The notes beneath the pieces were generated by a model, which saw nothing but the letters and a program-made list of their open reading frames with translations, made no database searches and was not told the origin of the DNA. 64,000 nucleotides of DNA from contig MNCI01035299.1 in the NCBI GenBank assembly GCA_015680685.1, forward strand, positions 136,044 to 200,043, written 5' to 3'. This DNA is from Gnetum montanum. Lineage: Eukaryota > Streptophyta > Gnetopsida > Gnetales > Gnetaceae. Each line of letters starts with the position of its first letter. Position 1 is the first letter of the stretch. A program made the translations under genes and the position numbers. Positions 12,525 through 23,071 of the stretch are shown in pieces.

Positions 12525-14499
12525 CTATATTTACAACATAACCATAGATTAGTAATTGTTGTGTAACATGAAACAATTGGGATACCTTATCTTCTTAGGA
12601 TAGTTACATTTGGCTAAGTTGTGATTATGGCTAATTTAATCAATTTTAATCATTATTTTATTTATGTTTTAATGTTAACAAGTCATTTTAGAGGGTGTTG
12701 GGATGGTTAACTCTTAAAATTTGATGGTTTCATATCATTGTATTTATTAACCCTTTGGGGGGAGTTAGAAAAAATTTCATCAAAAACCTTAAGTTTGTAG
12801 TCCCCACAATGAAGAGCTTACCTTTGGTAGTTGCAGGATCAAATAATGGAGTAATATGGATAAACGATTGGGAATTTATGGGCTTTGCAAAATGGAAAAA
12901 ACTCCCCTCATGTTACAAAGAAAATGTTAAAAAATTGCAAAGTATGTAGTAGTATATATAGAGTTTTTAACATGTGTTGACAAGGCCTTGTTGATTGGGT
13001 TGGCTACGTTGATGGGGCCTTGTCAACATACTTGTTGACCATTGTAGATATCTGTTGACTTTGGTCAAACTTTCAGAATACAAGGAGTTTTTGAGTGAAA
13101 TTTGGATCAAATGGAAGCTCAAAAAGCCATGAATAGAATGAAAATAGTGGAAGAGGATTTTGGAGCTTAGAAATTTAGAAAATTGAGAAAATGGTGTGGA
13201 GAATGAATTTAATGAGAGTTTAAAGGAGCATTGAGTAGGATACATAATGGGATATGTGAAAGATAAGATTGTAACAATGTCTAAAGTAAGGAACTTAACT
13301 AACCAAGCTAAAAGATATGCAAGTGGGTTCTCCCCATAGTAGGCACATGCCCTTTTTCGTTGCCCTTGCATAACATCAATTAAGGAGCCTGTGGGCCCCA
13401 TAGTTGATTAATGGTAATGAAAAGTTAAGAACCAACCTGGAGGAATCCATCTAGGAATTCCAACACGTTAAACTAAGACATCAGACATAACATAGAAACT
13501 GACAGTGAGGTGAGTTATGGTAGCATAGATGGATGACTAAGAAGGTGGGATGGAATCTTGAATTGAGGTCATAAGAAGTCCCTTGTGAAGATCCATCCTT
13601 AGTTTAGAGTAAAACCAACCTCTTTCAATGACTTCACATCACCACTCCAAGACCGATCTACCCACTCAAGACACAAGAGTGCTCCCACAAAACAATTACT
13701 GTCCCATAAAGAGAAGAAAGGGGAAGTAGGAAGTCATAGAGGGCCTTAGTTAGAGGGGATCTTTAGGCATGGGTAACATGTCTTTTTAGTCCCATAACTA
13801 GTGCTTATAGCCCATTTATTTGTCTAAGGGGTGTACTTTAAATTCCTATCATGTGTTTTTTTTTTGTATTTTGTATTTTTTTTATTTTTTTATCTTTTGG
13901 ATGGGAACCACACCATGAAAACACTTTATTTGACTTCCTATTAGTGGTTGGAATGGAATGGTAAGAAGTACATGAGAAGATACAAGCACTCAAGCAAGTA
14001 GAAGGGTACAAAGAGTATTGAGTCCCCTTGCATTCACACCTTGTAGAAATATTTGAATCTTTCTCAATTCCAAAAACTACCAAGGACATTAATTGATTAA
14101 AATTTTCTTTAATGAAAGGGACTTCAAATTTCTAGAATAAAGAAAACCATAGATTTTGTTGAATGGGTGGATGACATGGACTCATTGCCTATTTCATGAA
14201 AAATAAACCATGTCACAGTTATTAGACATTAGAATTCAAAAATAGAAATCACACATTGACAATCACAACATTAAGCACAAACCATCATTCGTAAACAATA
14301 GTAGTGGCACTATGTCCTACGGTAATAAAGCACTTGAAAAAATTAAAATATATAAGAAAGTGTAAAATAATAGAGAAAGGTAAAACATACTAACAATGTT
14401 GTAAAACAAAAAATTGAGAAAATCAATAGAATGGAAAAAAAGAAAAAGGTAAAAATCAACAAAGTGTAAAACAAAAATGTGTAAAACAAAAAGTGAAAG
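12525..14499 (-). other. Spacer between pol and ORF3 (A2)
   Basis: About 2 kb without convincing coding. It aligns in pieces with the A7 spacer (60412-62430), including CAAGTGGGTTCTCCCC near 13319, the TGACTTCACATCACCACTCC region and the T-run near 13850. The 144-residue ORF at 12967-13401 is not conserved in A7, so I treat it as chance. Confidence 0.6.
12948..13066 (-). promoter_or_regulatory. Candidate internal promoter of ORF3 (A2)
   Basis: On the minus strand a repeat block (13066-12967) carries AAGGCC, CATCAAC, GTAGCC and CTTGTCAA words like those of the A2 LTR U3. It is followed by CTCTATATATAC (about 12950-12962) and, about 45 bp on, by AGGGGAGTT. A7 has the same order and spacing at 60975-60850. 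The TATA lies about 430 bp before the ORF3 start. Promoter activity is inferred. Confidence 0.5.
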
Positions 14500-15528
14500 A
14501 CTGAGGAGCCATGTGGATGGTCAGTAAGGTGGCCATCTCCCTCATGATTGTGTTGAAGGAGAAGATTTGGAAAATGGAGCATGGTTGTCCATCTATTGAG
14601 GTGGTAGTTGCACTGGCTTGTCTTGGTTTGAGGAAAGGTTTTACTTGTTGGATATTAACCAAATACTTTTTATTTGGGCTTCTAGGCTTGTAGATTAACA
14701 TGGACCTAGAGGAAAAGGTTTGATTAATTATATAAGGTCCTTCTCACAATGTTTGAAACTTTGTCTTTTGGGGTATGTGTGTGGGATTCTAGTANAAGAT
14801 ATTGAGAGTGTACGGAGCTCAAATTGAATTGGGAGCATTGGAAGTTTTCTATACACTAGCTTGTAGGAAGAGTAGCCAATAAGAAGTTTCCATGTTGAGT
14901 AGTAGGCTCATAGGACATCATTGAGTTTTATGCTCCAATCTTTCCTATATTTGCTTATGGTCCTTATTAGGATATTTTTCTTTTCCCTATTGGTTATCTT
15001 GGCTTAGGGGTGATAGGGTGTTGTTAATTTATGTTCAACCCCCAAGCATTACATCAACTTTCTAAAAGTGACATCTGTGAAATGAGTTCCATTATTAGAA
15101 ATTAATGCATGTGGCATCCCAAACTTGTTTACAACATTTTGTTATATAACTCTAGTAATAGAAAATGATGTACAATCGATGATGGCTACTACTTTTGTCC
15201 ATTTGGTGCAGTAGTTGACTGCTATGATGATATATGCCTTTCCATTAGAGATGGATGTGATGGGACCCATGAAGTCAATGCTCCATATGTGAAAGGGCTC
15301 TAGTGGTTGAATTCATTGTTGAGGATGTTTCATTCGAGCGGTCATCCCATCATCTTGTTAATAGTGGATAAATAGTTGGGAATCCTTGAGGATTGTAGGC
15401 CAATAGTATCCTACCATGAAGATTTTTATGGCCATGCATCTCCTTGCATAGTGGCCTTCGTAAGGCCCATTGTGAACATCCTGAAGAATGTGTAGTTGAT
15501 CTTCATCAGGGACACACCAATGAATTAG
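14500..15528 (-). pseudogene. pol: Integrase of A2 pol, with a collapsed gap at 14795
   Basis: Minus-strand integrase. The zinc-binding region reads CVPDEDQLHILQDVHNGP with HYARRCMA, and the core has an ISNGKAYIII block. The TDxGTHF block appears as SNNGTHF, and the segment that should hold the catalytic Glu is shortened. Against A1, about 200 bp are missing exactly at the single N at 14795, so part of the C-terminal domain is absent from the assembly rather than from the genome. On its high side it ends at the 19-N gap. Confidence 0.75.
14795..14795. other. Single-base assembly gap hiding about 200 bp
   Basis: One N lies inside the integrase. Flanking sequence matches A1 on both sides (GGGATTCTAGTA left, TGTACACAAGCTTAT-like right), but roughly 200 bp of A1 between those points have no counterpart. 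Confidence 0.7.
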
Positions 15529-15547
15529 NNNNNNNNNNNNNNNNNNN
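15529..15547. other. Assembly gap (19 N)
   Basis: Run of N joining the start of integrase to a block whose RNase H reads on the opposite strand. It forms the left edge of the mis-oriented contig. Confidence 0.95.
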
Positions 15548-16133
15548 GGCACTAGACTAGTCCAAACCATTTCACATAATGATAAATGCATCTAATTATA
15601 CTTTAGGAGTAGTGCTTACACAATTGGATGATAAAAAATGTCCATATTACATCCACTATGCAAGCTGAAGCATTGTATATGCACAACTGAATTAAATCAC
15701 CACAAAGAAAGAATTAATGGTAGTGGTGTATGATCTTGAAAAATCAAGCACTATGTGCTTGGTTATAAGGAATTTGCACACATAAACTATACTGACATCC
15801 ACTTCCTAATGAACAAGTTAACGATGAGCCCCTGTATCATATGGTGGCTCATGATCTTGCAAGAATTTGATCTCACAATGGTAGATTGGAAAGGAATATA
15901 GAATGTGATCACTAACCACCTCTCTTAATTAAGATGGGATAATAAAAAGGAGGAGAGTCTGCTCTTTGATAAGTTTTTAGACAAACTTCTCTTTACAGGA
16001 GTAATAAATGATCAAGTACCACAAAAAAAACATGGTACAATGGCATCCTCACCTATCTTCTCACTAAGGAGATGCCACAAGATCTTGACTTTAGAAAGAA
16101 GCAACAATTTCTTTATCAAGCCAAATACTTCAT
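15548..16133 (+). pseudogene. pol: RNase H and linker of A2 pol, present in reversed orientation
   Basis: On the plus strand this reads as gypsy RNase H: SKPFHIMINASNYTLGVVLT, then CPYYIHYAS, then KHYVLGYKEFAH, then LMNKLTMSP and WLMILQEFDLTMVDWKG. The linker before integrase follows (WYNGILTYLLTKEMPQDL, then QAKYF). RT and integrase on either side are on the minus strand. If the block is flipped, the end of RT (APFI-TK) runs into SKPFHIM, and QAKYF runs into the integrase zinc finger, restoring normal pol order. Both edges are Ns, so a scaffolding inversion is far likelier than a biological one. The A1 copy (8051-8275) has the expected orientation. Confidence 0.85.
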
Positions 16134-16134
16134 N
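16134..16134. other. Single-base assembly gap at the right edge of the reversed block
   Basis: One N exactly where the plus-strand RNase H/linker stops and minus-strand RT begins. An ORF that spans it (16040-16246) is therefore artificial. Confidence 0.9.
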
Positions 16135-17290
16135 TCTTGGTTTAGATAAATGGAGCATCTTTCTTCATAAGCTTAACCAAAAACTTTGCAATCTTAGAGA
16201 AATTCTATATGAATTGCTAGTAGTAGCCAGTATGTCCAAGGAATGATCAAGCATCTTTAACTATCTCTGGTTGACATATTATTTCTTGGATGAATCTTAT
16301 CTTCTTTGGGTCTATCTCAATCCCTTCTTGTGAAATTTGATGCCCCCATACTATGCCCTCCTAGACCATTAGATGACTTTTCTGCCAATTGAGCCTAAGG
16401 TTTATTCCGAAAAATATTTTCAGAACCTACTCAAGGTGATGTAAGGCTTGTTCAGATGTAGCCGCATAGGTAGAAAAATCATCCATAAAGACTTCTACCC
16501 TGCTACCAATCTGTTGCTGAAAAATACTAAGGACTAGGCATTGAAATGTTGTAGGGGCATTGCATAGACCGAATGGCATCTTACAATATGCAAAAGTCCC
16601 CTATGGACTTGTGAATGTTGTCTTGGCCTAATCTTTTGGCATAATTTGGATTTGGTTATGGCCACTATAATCATCCAAGACACTATAATAGTAATGCCCA
16701 GAGATAGTGTCCAATACTTGGTCCACAAATGACAATGGAAAATGATCTTTAAATGTTGCCATGTTCAATAGCTTGAAGTCGATGCAGACCCAACACTTGC
16801 CACCTTTCTTTGGCACAATTACAAGTGGGCTAACACACTCACTATTTGCAATGGGATAGATGAACCTTGCCTTGAGGAGTTGCTCTATTTCCTCCTTGAT
16901 GATCTACTTTAATTTGGGGTTTAGTCACCTATGTAGTTATCTTTTTGGCTTCATGGCTAGGTTGATGTAAATGCGATGTTGGCATATCCTTGGATCAATT
17001 TGAGTCAGCTCAGGATATGACCAAGCAAAGGATGTTGGCCATTTTTTAACCACCATTAATAACTTTTCTTTTTATCGAGGTGCAAGTTCAGCATTGATTA
17101 TGATTGGCTTTCCATTATTTAAAAATGCATATTCTATGCCAATCGGTAGAGTTTTTAACTCTAGGGGTCCTGCTTGAAGTTATCAAGGATTTTCAACTCT
17201 CCCCAGTAGGTATCATCATCTTCATCATCAGAGAGTTAGTGATGAACTTACTTAAGTTCATTCATGCTTTCAACATAAGAACATGTTAGG
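16135..17290 (-). pseudogene. pol: Reverse transcriptase of A2 pol
   Basis: Minus-strand RT with motifs in order: KKGGKCWVCIDFKLLN (16628-16816 frame), HFPLSFVDQVLDT, YYYSVLDDYSGHNQI, KMPFGLCNAPTTFQ, and the active site FMDDF at 16475-16490, which is intact. LNWQKSHLMV and EGIVWGHQIS follow. FMDDF with this neighbourhood fits the Athila group. Frameshifts and stops make it inactive. Protease lies upstream; the next domain, RNase H, is displayed reversed at 15548-16133. Confidence 0.85.
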
Positions 17291-17399
17291 CCCTCAGTTG
17301 GTTCCATGCATAATGTGTTGCTATTTGAGTTAGTTGTCAACCACTGGGTGTCCTCTTGTTTTGTTGTTGTTGCGTATAGACAACTTTAAATATCTATTT

Positions 17400-17945
17400 C
17401 TTATGCACACTAATTGCATGCTTTAATGTATGTACTTTTGATGAACTAAATCTTTTACATGCAATTGCACTCATTATTGCTGTATGTGATGCATGGAATA
17501 CACTTCTTCTCTAGCCTTCCAAATTCATTTTCCTTGGAAATTTCCAAGGAGAGATTCCTTATGTCCATATGTGCATCAACTATGCTTAACCATGCTCTTT
17601 CCATAATAATGGGAAAGTCACTGTTGTAGTTTTTAACTTTAATCATCAAAAAATTGGTAGGATAAGACCACCCACTAACTATGGTTATAATGTCCTCCAC
17701 TAATCCCAAAGGAACAATGATTGATTCATCTACCAATTCTAAATGGATGTTGCTTTTCTTGAGAGGTGGAAGCTTTCATGCCTTGTACATGTCATGAGAG
17801 ATAAGATTGACACTAGAACCATAATCAAGAACAATCTTGCATGGCTCATGTCTAGTGATTTGTAGGTAAATGAGTGGACTTCTAAGGTAACATCTTTTTG
17901 TGGGAAGATTTCCAACCTTGATCCAATCAGAAACAACATGAGTTA
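17400..17945 (-). pseudogene. pol: Retropepsin region of A2
   Basis: The block 17455-17736 reads IIVPLGLVEDIITIVSGWSY, then FPIIMERAWLSIVDAHMDIR. This matches the second half of Athila-type aspartic protease (PLGLVEDV, then PIILGRPFLATA-A-IDV). The first half, up to 17945, is frame-shifted. It lies between gag and RT as expected. Confidence 0.75.
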
Positions 17946-20412
17946 ACATCATAGTATGGATTCAAGATAGTGTTTGGTTTGAAGGGCACTCAAAGGTGCT
18001 TGATGCAGAGGATGAGGATGTTGGAGATGCAAGGAAACTAGTTGCATTAGGTTGTAAGGGTTTGGGAGTATTGTTAGGTTAGAAAAAGGATTGTTTGCTA
18101 GAGCAATTGTCTGAACCACTCAGTGGGAAAGCTGATTGTGAATGTAAAGCCCTTGTAGCATTTCATTGCTATAGCTGTGGAGGAATTTCTCCTTGCATGG
18201 ATGGAGTAGGAGGTAACTAGGTTGAGGGCCAAGGGATGTGTACAAAAAAATGTGAAGGGTGGTATGGATATGGGTTCTCTCCTTGAGTAGATGGTGAATG
18301 CGTTCGATGATACTCTATAGGGTAATAGTGATGCTAAAATGAGGCATGGCTTGTAGAACTTTGTGGAGAAATGGGTTGCTGAACATAGTATCCATATGGA
18401 TATGGTTACCTATAAGGGTATTTTTGTCTTGGTGGTGGCATTCTCCACAATTGTAGTTGGTGCCACTATTGGTATTGTTCATATGGTTGTGGTGGAGCTC
18501 CACTTGGGTAATAAGCTTGTTGTTGCTGGTGGTACTGCCTCGGATTGCCTTGAGGATAAGGTAATCATCTGGGTGCTTACCTACATGCTAGTCAAGGATT
18601 TACTACATACACCTTAGACTCTTGTAAGTGTGAAACCATAGGGAAAAACCCCTTTGGATATTTGTACTGACAGATGTCACAACCACTATCATCATCAAAG
18701 TTGGTTTCCACAACTTCCTCTGTGGTAGCAGCTTTACCCTTACCTCTCTAGTAGGCATGTTTAGCTTCTTTCTAGCTCCTGTGGTCACGATCACTATAAT
18801 GTTCTTTGGATGCCTCAGCAATTTTCATAGTAGTTTGGAACTTTTCATCCAATGGGTCCCATAATTTATCAACCTTTTCTGAAATGTCAAAAACATATTT
18901 TTGAATAGGCAAGGTTTTCTTGTTCACTACTTCATTGAGTGGTGACTCCTCATTGTCACAAAATCAGACCTCCTTTTTTTTTGGATAGAAGGACTCCTAT
19001 TATACTCTTCTGCACTTTCCTTTTTTCACAACTCACCTTCTTCTTTCACTAATTGCTTTATAAGCCTTTGGATCTAATGGGCTCTTAATTTAGACACTCT
19101 CCCTTGGGCATAAATCCCAAGAGTTCTTCTAGTTTTTGCTCTAACCCCATCTATGATGTGGCAGAGTTGTTCCATTTGAGAATAACCATGGCTAGGGCAT
19201 CAATGTAAGAGAGAGTAGTATCTACCCATGGTAGCAGCCAAGGGTTCATGTGTTTCCTTATTTCTAGCCTTGGATTTGCCTTCTCAGGTTAGATACTTTG
19301 GAGTATGTCTAGTATTTATCATTAAGTAGTTCTAACATGGTACTCCATCAATGAATGGATTTTGGCTCCAAGGATTGGTACTGGCTTTTAGCTTCCTTGA
19401 TGAGTGTCCTGGGGAAAAGCTTGAGTTTTTGCTAGTCATTTTCAATGTTCTATAAGGCACAAGCATCGTTGAAAGCTTGTATATGCATCTATGGATTAGA
19501 GTTGTATCTCCCTTCAAATCTTGGGATATTATTCATGTCCAAGCACTTGATCTAACTATCTTTCACATGCTTGGTTGGGATCTTTGCTACCTCTACAATG
19601 TTAAGCATACATCTAGTCATGAATAGTGGTTCATTATCATCATTGCATTGATGACTTCGATGATGATTCTTGTCACCTTTGTGTTCTTGATGGCCTTGAC
19701 AATCATTGTTGTCTTGTTGATCATCTTCATCACAATTATTTCTATAGTAGTTGTTATGAGAACCAATAGATGAAGAGGAATGTTTAGAATTGGATGAAGA
19801 GGATGAAGATGAAGGTGGGCCACCACCACCACCATGGTATTTGCCATAACCTTTTTGCTCATTATGACCACCATCCTTGGATCCCTTGCCATCATGATGT
19901 TTACCTGAGTTCCTACCTTGATTGTCACTTTTTCTTGAACTTGGTTTATCAATAGTGGATCACAAGGTTAGGGCCACACCCTCATCACCAACAACTAGGG
20001 GTGGAGAATGAGAACGTTCAAAGGAAGGATCCTCATTGTCATCTTGATTTAGTAGGAATAAGGGATTAGTGAAGTGTTTCCCCTTTGTAAACTCATGGTG
20101 ATTCTCTTGATGTCGATCTTGCTTGCATTATGTTTCAATGGGATGATAGTCCCAAGTGTCATAACCATTCATAATGTATTCCTTATTAAGATTCAAGATA
20201 TCTAACTTCTTAAGGGTCTAAAATAGCATCCTGGTCATAGATTGATTAGGGGACATTACAATATTTCCCTCCATGTCACACCATCATAGCTGCTCATCCT
20301 AGTGTAGGATGAAGATGAAGTCTAATACGTACTCATATGGATGAGTATATACCACTTTGCACTCTTGTGGGATCGGCAATTTGACATCTTCATGCCTATG
20401 GGAACAAGACAT
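17946..20412 (-). pseudogene. gag: Gag of A2
   Basis: Start ATG at 20410-20412 (MSCSHRHEDVKLPIPQECK). The N-terminal block VVYTHPYEYVLDFIFILH and DMEGNIVM is shared with A1. A long His/Asp/Gly/Ser-rich linker follows (about 19650-19950), then the capsid-like block with LKLFPRTLIKEAKSQYQSLE (about 19350-19430). A damaged zinc knuckle near 18640-18690 reads CDICQYKYPKG, with His now Tyr and the last Cys now Phe; A7 keeps C-x2-C-x3-H-x4-C. The C-terminus is Pro/His/Tyr-rich. Many stops. The simple-composition ORF at 19617-19952 on this strand is a shifted frame of the His/Asp linker. Confidence 0.8.
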
Positions 20413-20543
20413 TTTGCAACAAAGAAAATGATCAGGGTGCTTTTGTAATTATAGGTCATGTGAGAGTGATGTTGACCTTGAGTTCATCTAACAATATTAA
20501 TAATGGTTACTAATCCTAGATAGCACATGTTCAACAAACAAAG

Positions 20544-20561
20544 TTCCTAATAATGGTGCCA
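20544..20561 (-). promoter_or_regulatory. Primer binding site of A2 (tRNA-Asp type, decayed)
   Basis: Plus-strand TTCCTAATAATGGTGCCA next to the LTR is related to the plant tRNA-Asp 3' end TCCCCGGCAACGGCGCCA. Most of the differences are C-to-T or G-to-A. Confidence 0.7.
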
Positions 20562-20562
20562 A

Positions 20563-20647
20563 TGATGAGTGGCAAGGTACCCCTATGTCCAACCATATGA
20601 ATCACAGAGCATTCACATGCAATCTGGTCGAATTCCATGGACTCCAT
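20563..20647 (-). repeat. A2 5' LTR remnant (about 85 bp)
   Basis: TGATGAGTGGCAAGGTACCCC through CCATGGACTCCAT aligns with the first 85 bp of the A2 3' LTR (8665 on). It then stops and continues as gag of A1. A deletion removed the rest of the LTR and the neighbouring A1 sequence. Confidence 0.8.
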
Positions 20648-22922
20648 CTTGACAGGAAAGGAAATAAGGATTTCCATCTTGATAATCAAGCTTTGTAGTA
20701 TTTAGGAAGGTAGTAGTGGTATTGAAAAGAGATGCAACTATAAGGATCATGTAGAGAAATTAGCTACTGAACATAGTACCCATAGGGATTTAGCTACTAA
20801 TATGGGTATTACCACCTTAGTGGTGGCATCCCCATGATTGTGGGTGTTGCCATTACTAATATTACTTATGAGGTTGGGGTGGAGCTCCACTTGGATAGTA
20901 GGCTTGTTTTTGATGGAACTGCCTATAGTTTCCTTAAGGGTAAGGCAACCTTCTGGGTGCTTGTCTTCTTACCAATGTCAGATTTAGCATGTATACCTAG
21001 ACTCCTATAAGTGTGACACAATGAGATAGCATCCCTTACGATGCTCATAGTGGTATATGTCACATCTGTCATAATCATCTATTTGAGATTCCACAACATC
21101 TTCAATGGTAGTAGCTTTGCCCTTATCCCTTTGATGGTAATGTTTAGTTTCTTTTATTCTCCTTTGGTTATAATTGCTACCTTGCTCTTTGGACTCTTTA
21201 TAGATATTCTAAGAGCAATATGGAATTTTTCATCCAAAAAATCCCACATTTTTTCTACCTTGGTTGATATTTCAAAAATATATTTTTGGATCAACAAGGT
21301 TTTACATTGCACCACTTCATCAAGCGGTGCCTCCTCTTAGTTGTCATAGAACCAGACTTCCCTTTCTCAAATGGAGGATCCTGATTATACCCCTTCACAC
21401 TTTCCCTTTTTCTCAACTCTCCTTCTTCTTTGGTTACCTACTCAATTAGCCTTTAAATTTGATGTATACTAAGTTTTGAAAGTCTTCCTTGGGCATAGAT
21501 CCTAGGAATTCTCCTTATTTTTGTTCAAAATCCATCTACTATATGGCAGAGCTACTTCCACTAAGAAAAACCATGGCCTAGGCACCTATGCAATAGAGAG
21601 TAATATTTACGCATGGTTGCATCCAAGGATTCATGTGTTGCTTTTCTTCACCCTTGGATCTACTTCCTCATATTAGACACTTGGGAGTACATTTGATACT
21701 TGTCATTGAATAGTTCAAGCATCGTACTCCATTGTCTAATTAATTCCAGCTCTAAGGACTAGTACAAGCTTTTAGCCTCCTTGATGAGTGTCCTTGGGAA
21801 AATCTTTAGTTTTTACTATTTTTTCCATGTTTTGCAAGACATAAGCATTGTGAAAGGTTTAAAGATGATTTTATGGATCTAAGTTGTATCTCTCTTTGAA
21901 CTTGGAGATATTTTTCATATCCAACCTTTTAATTTTGCTATCTTTCACATGCCTTGTTGGAATTCTCATAGCCTCTACAATGTTTAGCATGTTCCTTGTT
22001 GCAAGTAAATGCTCATCATAGTCATAGCCTCAATGATGGCCATGATGCTTATGATGTCCTTTATTATCCTTTCTTTCATGGTGATTAACCTTCCTTGATT
22101 GCCTATGCCCTTGGTCTTTACTATTTTGGTGGGCCCTATGATCCTCTCTATCTCACCAGGCACCTCCATCACAATCACATCGTCTGTGACTTTGATCAAA
22201 GCTAGAGGAGGAACAAGATAAGAACATTGAAGGAAAAGAGGCAGGAGAGCCAGCACTAGTGCAATGCCTACTACTCCTTTTCCTTTGGTCATGGCCATGC
22301 TCACCATGTCTATCTTTGTCTTGGTGCTGGTCCTGGTTATTGCCTTGAATCCCTCCTTTAGAGCCCCCATGGTCATGGGACCCATTCTTTCTGGTACCAT
22401 GATTGTTTATAGTGGACTATAAATTCTAGTTAGGGCCTCCTTCATCAAAGAAGAAGGGAGGAGAGTTAGTGTTTTGAGAATCCTTGGAGAAGGGATCCTT
22501 ACCTTTCTTCTAGCCCAGTAGGAACAAGGGTTTTTGAACCATTTTCCCTTTGATGCCTTGTAGTGCATCTCCTATTGTTGATCTTTCTTCTATTATGTGT
22601 TAGTGAAATGATAATCCTGATAGTCATGGTCCTACACAACATATTTAGGATTGAGCCCATGGATGCCCAATTTTATGAGAATTTGGAGTAGCATCACAAG
22701 AACTAATTGATCAGGTGGCAACACAATGTTTCCCTCCATGTCCCTCCATTGTAGTTGTTCATCCTGATGCAAGATGAAGGTGAAGTCTAGCACATGCTTA
22801 TTGGGATGACTATAGACCACTTTGCATTGTTGGGGCACTAGCGGTTTTGATCCTTGGCATCATTGTTGATTAGATCTACCTTCGTATGACAATGGAGAAT
22901 CTCCACTATGAGAAGAACCCAT
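20648..22922 (-). pseudogene. gag: Gag of A1, C-terminus lost
   Basis: ATG at 22920-22922 (MGSSHSGDSP). The shared block QQCKVVYSHPNKHVLDFTFI and HQDEQLQWRDMEGNIVLP lies at 22632-22838. The His/Asp/Gly/Lys-rich linker is at about 22050-22400, followed by the capsid-like segment with RLDMKNISKFKERYNLDP. The knuckle near 21030-21080 reads CDIYHYEHRKGC, with one Cys changed to Tyr. Coding similarity stops at the A2 junction near 20647, so the end of gag, protease and most of RT are missing. Confidence 0.8.
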
Positions 22923-23052
22923 ATTAAATTGAAAAAAAAACTATGCTCTTATTGTTATTATTATTATTCTTAATGATGTTAACTTTTGGGTCCATTACAA
23001 TGTTGTTATATAATTTCACTAACTTCTAGATAGCTCACGTAGCTAACTAAAG

Positions 23053-23070
23053 TCCCTAGCAATGGTGCCA
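23053..23070 (-). promoter_or_regulatory. Primer binding site of A1 (tRNA-Asp)
   Basis: Plus-strand TCCCTAGCAATGGTGCCA sits one base from the LTR. It differs from the tRNA-Asp end TCCCCGGCAACGGCGCCA at four positions, all transitions, all inside the three CpG sites of the original. Confidence 0.85.
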
Positions 23071-23071
23071 A

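Larger units (their letters stand above)
8665..20647 (-). mobile_element. Athila-like LTR retrotransposon A2, right end truncated
   Basis: Order on the minus strand: partial 5' LTR 20563-20647, primer site 20544-20561, gag 20412-17946, protease, RT, RNase H (displayed backwards), integrase, spacer with a candidate internal promoter, ORF3 12524-9846, polypurine tract and 3' LTR 8665-9605. It is inserted in A1 RT. The left flank is CTCAA. The right copy of the target duplication is lost, because the 5' LTR stops after about 85 bp and joins A1 gag. It is the most complete family A copy here. Confidence 0.85.

Noticed and set aside
12967-13401. 144-residue minus-strand ORF, the longest outside retroelement proteins in the left nest
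   Set aside because: It overlaps the candidate promoter and spacer. The aligned A7 spacer (60850-61340) has no matching frame.
15548-16133. A true inversion of RNase H by transposition or recombination
   Set aside because: Both breakpoints coincide with Ns and the flipped block joins both neighbours in reading order; assembly error is simpler.
16040-16246. 68-residue plus-strand ORF across the N at 16134
   Set aside because: It spans an assembly gap and joins sequences from opposite strands.
19617-19952. Met/Ile/Val/Thr-rich ORF resembling a membrane protein
   Set aside because: It is a shifted frame of the His/Asp/Gly-rich gag linker on the same strand.
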